From positions 1 to 64,000 of the forward strand of contig NZ_JANHOH010000013.1 of assembly GCF_024498135.1 (NCBI RefSeq): a stretch of 64,000 nt of DNA, given 5' to 3'. Position numbers and translations under genes: made by a program. Of this stretch, positions 43,173-50,674 are shown one piece after another (position 1 is the stretch's first letter; the number at the start of each line of letters is the position of its first letter). Source of the stretch: Mucilaginibacter aquariorum (GTDB lineage: Bacteria; Bacteroidota; Bacteroidia; Sphingobacteriales; Sphingobacteriaceae). Below the pieces are notes generated by a model. It searched no databases. It was not told the DNA's origin and saw nothing but the letters and a program-made list of their open reading frames with translations.

Positions 43173-44605
43173 TATTCCGGGTTGCTCGGGTTATCGTTGC
43201 GGGGTTGATTATTGTTTGGATTGTTTGGCCGCGGGCGGTTACGCCTGTTGTTGTTATTTCCCTGCGGGCGATTGCCACCGCCGCCTTCCGGCTTTTGCCC
43301 ACCGGCCTGCTGGCCATCCGGGCGTGGCCCTTGCTGGTGCTGCTGACGGTTGCCACCCTCTGGCCTTTGACCGCCACCTGCGGGCTTATTTCCCTGCGGG
43401 CGGTTACCACCTTCCGGCCTTGCACCGGCTTGTGCTGCATCGGGGCGATTGCCGCCTTGCTGCTGGGTACGATTGCGGTTTTTATTATTCTTATTGCGGT
43501 TGTTGCTGTTACGGCGATCGTCAAGGCGGGTTAAACTATCCTGCCCAACAACATTTTCGTAATCTAATATTTTTACCGGTTTGGTTTCTATCTCAACAAC
43601 TTCACCTAAATCTGCCGGGATAATACCTTCGCGGTTTTGTTGCTGGATCTCTTTTACCTTGGCAATAGGCATAGGTACCCATGCTTCTTCGCGGGGGTAG
43701 CTAAACCACATTATCTTTTTAAATATATCTGTTTTTTGCAGGCGGGCATCACCTTTTTCGGTTTTTAGCACGCTCACATTATCAGGGATATGCTTTAAGG
43801 CGTCCATGTAAGTATCCAGCTCGTAGTTAAGGCAGCATTTTAATTTACCGCATTGGCCGGCAAGTTTCAATGTGTTTAACGAAAGGTTTTGATAACGTGC
43901 CGCAGATGTGGAAACAGTTTTAAAATCTGTTAACCAGGTGCTGCAGCAAAGTTCGCGGCCGCAGGAGCCAATGCCGCCTAAACGGCTTGCTTCCTGGCGC
44001 ATCCCAATCTGGCGCATTTCTATCCTGATGCGGAAACTCTCGGCCATTTTTTTGATCAGTTCCCTGAAATCTACGCGGCCTTCGGCCGTATAATAAAAGG
44101 TGGCCTTGGTTTTATCGCCCTGGTAATCTACATCACTTATCTTCATAGATAAGTTTAGCTCTAATGCCAGCGTGCGCGATTTATGCATGGTTTCCCACTC
44201 CATATCCTTGGCAAGCTTCCACTTGTCTACATCGGCAACGGTAGCACGGCGATAGATCTTTTTAACAACATCAGCCTCTTTTACATGGCGCTTGGTCATC
44301 TGCATCCGCACCAGCTCGCCGGTGATAGATACGTGGCCAATATCGTAGCCGCCGGTAGTGGTTTCAACCGCTACAAGATCGCCCGCTTCCAGGTAAATGT
44401 TATCGTTATTATGATAAAACTCCTTACGCGATCCCTTGAATTTTACTTCGACAATAGAGTAAGGCTTATAGTTAGTTGGCATATCCATATGTGATAGCCA
44501 ATCGTGTACATCTAATTTGCTGCAACCATTTGTAAGGCATGAGCCATTACTTTTGCAGCCTGCAGGCGAACAACCGCCGCCTGTTGAGCAACTTCCGCAT
44601 CCCAT
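43172..44605 (-). CDS. ricT: RicT-like PSP1 protein with disordered C-terminal tail
   Basis: 477 residues. The N-terminus is cysteine-rich (Cys3, 6, 12, 17, 23, 28). Residues about 45-340 are the PSP1/RicT core (YSIVEVKFKGSRKEFYHN, GELVRMQMTKR, RELIKKMAESFRIRIEMRQIG, GGIGSCGRELCCSTWL, LAGQCGKLKCCLNYELDTY), including the C-G-R-E-L-C-C and C-G-K-L-K-C-C motifs. Residues 365-477 are a low-complexity tail of Gly, Asn, Arg, Pro and Gln with repeated GGNRP/EGGNRP units. RicT forms an Fe-S-bearing complex affecting RNA maturation in Bacillus; in Bacteroidota its partners differ. The position between holB and gldH is conserved. Confidence 0.88.
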   Translation of the reverse strand: MGCGSCSTGGGCSPAGCKSNGSCLTNGCSKLDVHDWLSHMDMPTNYKPYSIVEVKFKGSRKEFYHNNDNIYLEAGDLVAVETTTGGYDIGHVSITGELVRMQMTKRHVKEADVVKKIYRRATVADVDKWKLAKDMEWETMHKSRTLALELNLSMKISDVDYQGDKTKATFYYTAEGRVDFRELIKKMAESFRIRIEMRQIGMRQEASRLGGIGSCGRELCCSTWLTDFKTVSTSAARYQNLSLNTLKLAGQCGKLKCCLNYELDTYMDALKHIPDNVSVLKTEKGDARLQKTDIFKKIMWFSYPREEAWVPMPIAKVKEIQQQNREGIIPADLGEVVEIETKPVKILDYENVVGQDSLTRLDDRRNSNNRNKNNKNRNRTQQQGGNRPDAAQAGARPEGGNRPQGNKPAGGGQRPEGGNRQQHQQGPRPDGQQAGGQKPEGGGGNRPQGNNNNRRNRPRPNNPNNNQPRNDNPSNPE

Positions 44606-44607
44606 AA

Positions 44608-45753
44608 TTAATTCGGTATATAATGATTCCCCGCAGGGACAGTTTTCAAATTTAGAACTTTTATAATTTGTAAAGATACGTCTAAAAACAAGATTTTAGG
44701 GTTTGCATTACGTTCTATATGATAATGAGCCTTTTCAAGCTCGGTTATAATGGCCTGCGCCATGGCATTTGTAATAACAGCCGACATTTTTTTGGCCGTT
44801 TCCATCTCCTGCTCGGGCAGCTTAACAATCCGTTCGGCACCCGCCCTTAGCAGGCAGCACTCGCGGATAAAACTGGTACCGTAGCGTAAAAAATTCTTCT
44901 GATTTTCGCGGCCCATCTTGGCCATCTGGTCTACAAAACTCAAAACTTCGAGGCCTTTATTGCCGAAACACAGGCGCAGCCATTGCACAAACAGCGTGTG
45001 GTAGCTTTTAGTATCGTGCTGCAGCATAGCCAGGGCTTCGGTCACGTTACCATTGCTCAGGTAAGCAATTTCTGAAGCCGCGGTTTCTGTTTGATGGTGT
45101 TTATTGATCAGCTCGCCTTTAATATCCTCATAATTTAAACAAGGTATTTTAATAAGTTGCGTACGCGATAGAATGGTATTCAATATCTGATCTTGATTTT
45201 GGGCCACAAGGATAAACAGCGTATTGGGCTGTGGCTCCTCTATCATTTTTAGCAGGGCGTTACCCTCCTTATCCAAATATTCGGGCAGCCAAAGTATCAG
45301 AATTTTATATACCGATTCAAATGGCTTAAAGCTTAGTTTTTTGATGATCTGGTGGCATTCGGCAATGTTGATGTTTGCCTGTTTGTTCTCGGCCTCGAGG
45401 TATCCGCGCCAAATATCAAGGCTCAGATAGGGGTTGGCCGTAAATGCATCGCGCCACTGTTCAATAAAGGTAAGGGCGGTATCATCCTTATGTTTGGCGA
45501 AGAACGGATAGGAAAAGTGCAGATCGGGGTGCATTAGTTTTTGGTACTTACGGCACGATGAACACACTCCGCAAGAATCCGTTGGCTGTTTATCTTCACA
45601 CGATAAATATTGCGCATATGCTACTGCCAGCGCCAAACCACCCGCACCCTCGGGACCCAAAAACAACTGCGCATGGCTTACCCTGTTCTCGTTTACCGAG
45701 TTCATCAGTCGCTGCTTAATTGTCTCTTGCCCTATAATATCCTTAAACTGCAT
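44608..45753 (-). CDS. holB: DNA polymerase III delta-prime subunit (clamp loader)
   Basis: 381 residues beginning MQFKDIIGQETIKQRLMNSVNENRVSHAQLFLGPEGAGGLALAVAYAQYLSCED. A zinc-binding module (Cys in CEDKQPTDSCGVCSSC) follows the degenerate Walker A (GPEGAGG), typical of delta-prime. SAQ... LKMIEEPQPNTLFILVAQNQDQILNTILSRTQLIKIP contains the sensor region. It is the stator of the clamp loader placing the beta clamp on DNA. It heads the holB-ricT-gldH operon. Confidence 0.93.
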   Translation of the reverse strand: MQFKDIIGQETIKQRLMNSVNENRVSHAQLFLGPEGAGGLALAVAYAQYLSCEDKQPTDSCGVCSSCRKYQKLMHPDLHFSYPFFAKHKDDTALTFIEQWRDAFTANPYLSLDIWRGYLEAENKQANINIAECHQIIKKLSFKPFESVYKILILWLPEYLDKEGNALLKMIEEPQPNTLFILVAQNQDQILNTILSRTQLIKIPCLNYEDIKGELINKHHQTETAASEIAYLSNGNVTEALAMLQHDTKSYHTLFVQWLRLCFGNKGLEVLSFVDQMAKMGRENQKNFLRYGTSFIRECCLLRAGAERIVKLPEQEMETAKKMSAVITNAMAQAIITELEKAHYHIERNANPKILFLDVSLQIIKVLNLKTVPAGNHYIPN

Positions 45754-45771
45754 TGGTGCAAGGTAAAAATT

Positions 45772-45884
45772 AGATGTGAGATTTTAGATATGAGATTTGA
45801 GACAACAGGAGGATTGGCCTATCTTTGAATGAAATAAGTATTTATTTTTGCTATGCGACATCTCATATCTAAAATCTCACATCT
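45772..45884. repeat. Perfect 24-base inverted repeat around the ruvX promoter
   Basis: AGATGTGAGATTTTAGATAT plus GAGA (45772-45795) is the exact reverse complement of 45861-45884, with 65 bases between. The right arm is followed by a second partial copy (ATCTCATATCTA). The candidate ruvX promoter lies within the spacer. Arms could form a long stem or be binding sites. Confidence 0.7.
45796..45827 (+). promoter_or_regulatory. Candidate ruvX promoter
   Basis: A -33 TTTG (45796-45799) and a -7 TATCTTTG (45820-45827), separated by 20 bases, match the Bacteroidota promoter (TTTG-N19-TAnnTTTG). A second exact -7 box, TATTTTTG, is at 45843-45850. The ruvX ATG is at 45900. Confidence 0.55.
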
Positions 45885-45899
45885 CATATCTACGAAGTC

Positions 45900-46310
45900 A
45901 TGCGGATAATGGCTTTTGATTATGGTACCAAGCGCATTGGCATCGCGGTTACCGACCCTATGCAGATCATCGCAACAGGCTTGGATACCGTTCATCCGTT
46001 AAAAATTATCGACTATCTAAAAAAATATCTGCAAACAGAACCCGTTGAACGCTTTGTAGTTGGCGAACCCAAACAGATGGATAATACCCCATCGCAATCG
46101 GCTATACATGTAAAGGGCTTTGTAAACCTGCTCAAAAAAACCTTCCCCGAGATCCCGGTAGAAATGCTGGACGAACGGTTCACCTCCAAAATGGCATCGG
46201 CTACCATAGCCCAAAGCGGCATGGGTAAAAAGGCCCGGCAAAATAAAGAGCTGGTAGATACTATATCGGCCGTAATATTATTGCAGAGCTGGATGAGTAA
46301 AAGTTATTAA
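45900..46310 (+). CDS. ruvX: Putative Holliday junction resolvase YqgF/RuvX
   Basis: 136 residues with the RNase-H-like YqgF fold: MRIMAFDYGTKRIGIAVTDP (catalytic Asp7), VERFVVGEPKQMDNTPS, VEMLDERFTSKMASATI with the conserved Asp-Glu, and VDTISAVILLQSWM with the final Asp. It probably acts in 16S rRNA 5' processing and/or recombination. It is divergent from holB, with 146 bases in between. Confidence 0.95.
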   Translation: MRIMAFDYGTKRIGIAVTDPMQIIATGLDTVHPLKIIDYLKKYLQTEPVERFVVGEPKQMDNTPSQSAIHVKGFVNLLKKTFPEIPVEMLDERFTSKMASATIAQSGMGKKARQNKELVDTISAVILLQSWMSKSY

Positions 46311-46408
46311 TAACCCTTAATCCCTTTCTTAAACACAGAAAATATCGCCTGTACTTATAAAATTATTTGTCTAATAATCAGATAGTTAATCGTTAGCGCT
46401 TAATTAAT

Positions 46409-46422
46409 ACTAATCAATTAGT
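46409..46422. promoter_or_regulatory. blaI: BlaI-type operator 1
   Basis: ACTAATCAATTAGT is a perfect dyad (ACTAAT-CA-ATTAGT). It repeats at 46429-46442 with 20-base spacing, overlapping and following the -33 element of the blaI promoter. Confidence 0.7.
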
Positions 46423-46452
46423 TGCAATACTAATTCATTAGTAGTAAACTTG
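46421..46452 (+). promoter_or_regulatory. Candidate blaI promoter
   Basis: GTTG at 46421-46424 and TAAACTTG at 46445-46452 (one mismatch to TAnnTTTG) are 20 bases apart. The ATG is at 46471. Both operator dyads overlap or lie inside this promoter, which suits repression. Confidence 0.5.
46429..46442. promoter_or_regulatory. blaI: BlaI-type operator 2
   Basis: ACTAATTCATTAGT is a perfect dyad (ACTAAT-TC-ATTAGT), two helical turns from operator 1, and lies between the -33 and -7 boxes. Confidence 0.7.
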
Positions 46453-46470
46453 TTTTATAATTAGAATTTT

Positions 46471-46833
46471 ATGCAAAAACTGGCTAAGCGCGAAGAACAA
46501 ATAATGCAGGTGTTTTGGAAACTGGGAAAAGCTTTTATCAAAGAGATCATCCCCGAAATGCCCGACCCTAAGCCGCATTATAACTCGGTAGCAACCATGG
46601 TGAAGATTTTGGAGGAGAAGGGTTTTCTGGATCACGAGACTATTGGCAACATATACAACTATTACCCAAAAGTTACCCGCGAAGATTACCAGAAGCATGC
46701 CATGAAGGATATTGTGAGCCAATATTTTGATAATTCGTACCCAAGCATGCTGGCCTTTTTTGCCAAAGAACAAAAAATATCTGAGCAGGAACTGGGAGAG
46801 ATCTTAAACCTTATTAAATCCGAAAAGAAATGA
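46471..46833 (+). CDS. blaI: BlaI/MecI/CopY family transcriptional repressor
   Basis: 120 residues with the winged-helix BlaI fold: LAKREEQIMQVFWKLGKAFIKEIIPEMPDPKPHYNSVATMVKILEEKGFLDHE and the dimerisation region VSQYFDNSYPSMLAFFAKEQKISEQELGEILNLIK. The HYNSVATMVKILEEKGFL helix-turn-helix is diagnostic. BlaI dimers bind dyads upstream of their own operon and are released when the cognate M56 protease is activated. Two ACTAATnnATTAGT sites precede the gene. The 3' end overlaps the M56 gene by four bases. Confidence 0.95.
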   Translation: MQKLAKREEQIMQVFWKLGKAFIKEIIPEMPDPKPHYNSVATMVKILEEKGFLDHETIGNIYNYYPKVTREDYQKHAMKDIVSQYFDNSYPSMLAFFAKEQKISEQELGEILNLIKSEKK

Positions 46834-48962
46834 TACCATACGTATTGCACGTTGCACTGCTGATAAGCGTTTGCCTGTTGTTTTACAAAGTACTGTTGCA
46901 AAAGGAAACCTTCTATCATTTAAACCGATGGGTGTTGCTGGCCTGCCTGGCTTTAACATTTCTGCTGCCGCTTGTACGGGTACCGCAGCAATGGGCCTTA
47001 AGGAAAAGCCAACAAACAAGTGTAGTTACCACGGTAAACGTAAACCGCCAGCCGGAGTTAAGTTCCCCGGTTATCAAGACGCCCGAAAATCAGGCGGCAG
47101 CGGTTGTCACAGCTCCACCTGCAGAGACATCGGTTAAGGAAACGGTTGTTTCCCTGATGCCGCAGTTATTAAAATGGGTGCTTGTTTTGTATTGGTGTGG
47201 TGTGGCGGCATTCGGGTTTAACTTTTTGCTGCAGGTAGCGGTGCTTTTACGCCAGGCCTATAAAAGCCCGGCTATACAAGATGGGCAGTTTAGAATAATT
47301 GAGTTGGATACCGATAAAGCCCCATGCTCTTTTGGTAACTATATATTTATAAACCCGGCTAAATACGATTGGGAAACCTACAGCCAGATCTTGCTGCACG
47401 AGAAGATCCACATTAAGCAAGGCCATAGCTTTGATTTGCTATTGGCCGAGCTGATGCTGGTGTTCCAGTGGTTTAACCCCTTTGCCTGGTTATACCGCAA
47501 GGAGCTGGAAAATAACCTTGAATTTTTGACAGACAGCGATGTACTAAACAATAACGAAGTAGAAAGGGAACTGTACCAAATGAGCTTACTGAAAGTATCG
47601 GTGCCCAACCTGTCGCTTCGGATAACAACCAACTATAATCAATCACTCTTAAAAAAACGAATTGTTATGATGAACGCAAAAAAATCAAACATACACACCA
47701 CCTGGAAATATTTTTTCCTGCTGCCGCTTATGGCATTTTTGATGTGTGCTTTTAACGAACCAACAGCTTACCGCCCGCCTGTGGTAATAAAAAGCCAAAC
47801 AAGTTTTGATACTTCGGATAGCCAGCGCGAAGGCGTATGGTCGGCAACCATAACCGGCAATAAATTAGATATCCAGTTCAGGAACGAGAAGGACAGCCGT
47901 AGCCATATGAGCAACAGCAATTTTTTGGTAAGCGAATTTTCTGCCTTGCCAAGAGGTACAGCCGGCGATTTTAAACTGGTACGTGAAGCCGGTACCATGA
48001 ATCTTAACGGTAAGTTTGATGGCAATACAGGTAGTGGCCGTTACAAATTTGTAACCAACCCGGCATACATCCAGTACCTTACCAGCCAGGGAATAACAGA
48101 TATTGAACAGAATGACGAGATGGCCTTTTTTATGATCAACATTAAAAAAGATTACATGGCTATGCTGCACCGCAATGGCTACAAAAAGGTATCAAAAAGC
48201 GATTTGATAGCCACAGCCGCTTTGGGCGTGAACGAACCATACATTGTATCCTTAAAGAAAAATGGCTTCCCGGATGCAAGCCTGCAGGATTTGATAACCG
48301 GTAAGGCGATGGGTATCGACGGCGCTTATATCAGCGAGATCCGCAAAGCGGGCTACCCTAATGTATCTTTTGATAAGTTAGTGAGCTTTAAAGCACAGGG
48401 AATAAACGGGCAGTATATTACTAAATTTAAAAACGCGAGAGCGGCCACACCGGGCAAGAAAAATGCATCGGCCAAATCAAGGAACAATGATAACGCCGAC
48501 GATATGATCGCTTACAAAGCCCTTAATGTTGATGAAAGCTTTGTGAACGGCTTTAAAAAAGCAGGATACACAAACCTAAGCAGCAGCGACCTGATAAGTA
48601 TGAAAGCAGTAGGTGTTACCCCCGAATATGCATTAAGCTTTAAAAACGCCGGATATGGCAGTCTATCTCATGACGATCTGGTATCAATGAAGGCATTGGG
48701 CATCACGCCCGAATATTTAAATAGCTTTAAAAACGCGGGCTTTAAAATTAATGCCGACAAAGCTGCAGGCTTAAAAGCATTGGGTGTAACGCCCGAGTTT
48801 ATTAACAGCTTTAAGGGTATGGGCTTTGGCGATATTTCTTTAGATGATGCCACCGCTTTAAAAGCCTTGAGCATTACGCCGGAGTACATTACCCAAATGC
48901 GCGAAAAGGGCTTTAAATCAAACGATATTAATAAGTATATTACCATGAAAAGCGCGTTTTAA
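46830..48962 (+). CDS. BlaR1-like M56 metalloprotease with C-terminal helical repeats
   Basis: 710 residues. The N-terminal half is the M56 membrane protease: helices at about 5-24 and 34-52, a third at 113-140, catalytic HEKIH (His190, Glu191, His194) followed by ELMLVFQWFNPFAWLYRKELENNLEFLTD, and a last helix at 293-307. The penicillin-binding sensor of true BlaR1 is missing. Residues 311-440 are a strand-rich domain. From 442 to 710 about nine units of 29 residues repeat the pattern Y-x-x-x-F-K-x-A-G-Y-x-x-L-S-x-D-D-L-V-S-M-K-A-L-G-V-T-P-E. The protein probably senses an envelope signal through this repeat domain and cleaves BlaI. Confidence 0.88.
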   Translation: MIPYVLHVALLISVCLLFYKVLLQKETFYHLNRWVLLACLALTFLLPLVRVPQQWALRKSQQTSVVTTVNVNRQPELSSPVIKTPENQAAAVVTAPPAETSVKETVVSLMPQLLKWVLVLYWCGVAAFGFNFLLQVAVLLRQAYKSPAIQDGQFRIIELDTDKAPCSFGNYIFINPAKYDWETYSQILLHEKIHIKQGHSFDLLLAELMLVFQWFNPFAWLYRKELENNLEFLTDSDVLNNNEVERELYQMSLLKVSVPNLSLRITTNYNQSLLKKRIVMMNAKKSNIHTTWKYFFLLPLMAFLMCAFNEPTAYRPPVVIKSQTSFDTSDSQREGVWSATITGNKLDIQFRNEKDSRSHMSNSNFLVSEFSALPRGTAGDFKLVREAGTMNLNGKFDGNTGSGRYKFVTNPAYIQYLTSQGITDIEQNDEMAFFMINIKKDYMAMLHRNGYKKVSKSDLIATAALGVNEPYIVSLKKNGFPDASLQDLITGKAMGIDGAYISEIRKAGYPNVSFDKLVSFKAQGINGQYITKFKNARAATPGKKNASAKSRNNDNADDMIAYKALNVDESFVNGFKKAGYTNLSSSDLISMKAVGVTPEYALSFKNAGYGSLSHDDLVSMKALGITPEYLNSFKNAGFKINADKAAGLKALGVTPEFINSFKGMGFGDISLDDATALKALSITPEYITQMREKGFKSNDINKYITMKSAF
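48153..48959 (+). repeat. Coding repeat array (about nine 29-residue units)
   Basis: Each unit of roughly 87 bases encodes the consensus listed for the M56 protein. Units are recognisable by (F/Y)-x-N/K-A-G-(Y/F), (L/I)-(V/I)-x-x-K-A-x-G-(I/V), then T-P-E in the later copies. The fourth unit contains a Lys/Ser/Asn-rich insertion (residues about 537-553). One degenerate unit may precede the array. Confidence 0.8.
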
Positions 48963-48984
48963 GTAGAAAACGATGTATAATAAG

Positions 48985-49015
48985 AAAGCCGGACCTGCAA
49001 GGGCCCGGCTTTTTT
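48985..49015 (+). terminator. Rho-independent terminator after the blaI-M56 operon
   Basis: AAGCCGG (48986-48992) pairs with CCGGCTT (49005-49011), followed by a T-run. Confidence 0.7.
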
Positions 49016-49069
49016 GTAAAAAAATAAACCGATGCCTTAACCAACCGTTGTACTAATAAATGGTTGGTT

Positions 49070-49774
49070 ATGGCAACAAAAACAGCAGCAAAGAAAAAAA
49101 AGGTATCTAACGAAAATGAAGATACAGCCGGCAAAAAAGACCCGTCTGCAGGGTATAATGCCTATAAAAAATACGGCGGACACCAATATACCGGCATGCA
49201 AATTGGCCGCAGCCACCACTGGCATTATGACCAGGGCGACTGGAAGGAGACTAAAATTACGCCCGACCTTTGGGAAATATCATACGCGGTAACCAAGCGC
49301 CGGGTTGGCCATGCGCCCGAAAACTCAGGGGTGCCTGTGGGCACCGAATACCAATGGTATATTATTTCGCATCAGCATGTAAAAAAATTGAATGCCAATG
49401 ATTACTCGACCGAAATGACTGGCCTTAAGTTTAAGTTGGCACATAAACGGGCCGATAAAAAAAGCTGGAGCACCAAAGCAGTAACCCAACGAAAGCACTT
49501 AGTAGATTTCTTAAAAGAAATAATTGATCAATTAGAAAGCGCTCCAATCCCAATTGAATTTGAATTTAACGGGATACTGTATAAAGGGGAGGGCTTACCC
49601 ATTACACAAACCTGCAGCGAGCATGTGTGTTACGAGATAGATATAACCCTTAACGACGAAAGCCTGGGGATACTAAAACACTATAAATCTGGCTGGAAAA
49701 TGGACAGGATAGAACCCGAGCTGGCTAAAGCAATAGGTGCCGAAATAGAAGAATATTTTGAACACGAAACTTAA
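49070..49774 (+). CDS. Conserved hypothetical protein
   Basis: 234 residues from the ATG at 49070; the in-frame TTG at 49064 is less likely. The N-terminal 30 residues are Lys-rich and disordered (MATKTAAKKKKVSNENEDTAGKKD). The core starts GYNAYKKYGGHQYTGMQIGRSHHWHYDQGDWKETKITPDLWEISYAVTKRRVG and is followed by RKHLVDFLKEIIDQLESAPIPIEFEF and CSEHVCYEIDITLNDESLGILKHYKSGWKMD. No known domain is recognised. A small hairpin, CCAACC (49041-49046) with GGTTGG (49062-49067), lies in the ribosome-binding region. It overlaps the convergent response-regulator gene by four bases. Confidence 0.65.
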   Translation: MATKTAAKKKKVSNENEDTAGKKDPSAGYNAYKKYGGHQYTGMQIGRSHHWHYDQGDWKETKITPDLWEISYAVTKRRVGHAPENSGVPVGTEYQWYIISHQHVKKLNANDYSTEMTGLKFKLAHKRADKKSWSTKAVTQRKHLVDFLKEIIDQLESAPIPIEFEFNGILYKGEGLPITQTCSEHVCYEIDITLNDESLGILKHYKSGWKMDRIEPELAKAIGAEIEEYFEHET

Positions 49775-50136
49775 GCGGCCAGTTGAAACTGCACCTTATT
49801 GATCAGCGCGCTCATATCAAACGGCTTGTGCAAAATGTCATTTGGTGCACCTATCTGTGTTAATGTAGCATCAAGATTATCTTCGGATGAGCATATAATT
49901 ACCGGCAGATCTTTAGTGTCCTTATTCATCTTTAATATTTTGCAGATATCGCGGCCGTCTATGCCGGGCATTATCGCGTCAATTATCAACAGATCCGGAT
50001 GTGTTTTTTTTACTTCTTCAATCACATGGTAGCCATTGGGCAGTGAGGATACTTCATAGCCATTATTGGTCAGGATGTAGCTCATCACTTCAATTATCAG
50101 TTCATTATCGTCAACTATCAATATTTTCTTAGACAT
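49771..50136 (-). CDS. Single-domain response regulator
   Basis: 121 residues, one receiver domain (CheY-like). Phosphoacceptor Asp53 lies in LLIIDAIMPGIDGRD, the acidic pair Asp9-Asp10 in LIVDDNE, the conserved Ser region in VIICSSED, and Lys in ILHKPFD. No output domain. Such regulators relay phosphate or act by protein-protein contact. No histidine kinase is encoded in the window. Confidence 0.92.
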   Translation of the reverse strand: MSKKILIVDDNELIIEVMSYILTNNGYEVSSLPNGYHVIEEVKKTHPDLLIIDAIMPGIDGRDICKILKMNKDTKDLPVIICSSEDNLDATLTQIGAPNDILHKPFDMSALINKVQFQLAA

Positions 50137-50278
50137 GGCTGTTGTGTTTCAGATAGTTATACAAATGCCGTGCCGTAATTAATATGTAGTTAATTGTTAG
50201 AGAGCATGCGAGTCATTGTGAAGAAATACAGACAAAAACAGGAGCGCAACTGTTGCGATATGGGGAGCTGCTAAACGT

Positions 50279-50671
50279 TTAAAATTCGTCTGTTGTAGAG
50301 CGGAGGTCGCCATACTCATCACCCTGAAAATTTATACGACCTGATTGCAGATCTGTTTCAAAATTCCAGTAGGAGTGTTGGTTATTAAGATCGTTAACAA
50401 TGCCCGAGCAGCTAAAGGTGAGCTGCAATTTATATTGAATGCGCAAGCGCCCTTTCAGTGTGGCCGGGTCAAATCGCTTCACCTCAAATTGTAACGTGTC
50501 AAATTTCGATGAACCGAATTTATCCTTATTCTCTTCGGTTAACGCGGCAATTAAACTTTTATAGGGTTCGGAGCCCGGTTGAAATATAACCTCCATCGCA
50601 CCTTGCAGCTGGTCGTTATCCCTTAGGATAACCAAGCCATCCGGCAGGGAAACATTAAATACCTCTTGCAT
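50279..50671 (-). CDS. Hypothetical protein downstream of glycosyltransferase
   Basis: 130 residues: VFNVSLPDGLVILRDNDQLQGAMEVIFQPGSEPYKSLIAALTEENKDKFGSSKFD, then LQFEVKRFDPATLKGRLRIQYKLQLTFSCSGIVNDLNNQHSYWNFETD. No signal peptide or known domain. The stretch from about residue 60 has alternating hydrophobic strands suggesting a small beta-rich protein. It starts three bases after the transglycosylase gene stop, so it is probably co-transcribed with it. Confidence 0.65.
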   Translation of the reverse strand: MQEVFNVSLPDGLVILRDNDQLQGAMEVIFQPGSEPYKSLIAALTEENKDKFGSSKFDTLQFEVKRFDPATLKGRLRIQYKLQLTFSCSGIVNDLNNQHSYWNFETDLQSGRINFQGDEYGDLRSTTDEF

Positions 50672-50674
50672 AGA

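Noticed and set aside
43096..43623. Long plus-strand open frame (175 codons) opposite ricT and gldH
   Set aside because: It is created by the G+C-rich repetitive Gly/Asn/Arg/Pro tail of ricT read on the other strand; composition is Cys/Ala/Gly-rich with no start context.
46830..48962. Calling the M56 protein a beta-lactam sensor BlaR1
   Set aside because: The penicillin-binding transpeptidase-like sensor domain is absent; only the protease half and a repeat domain are present.
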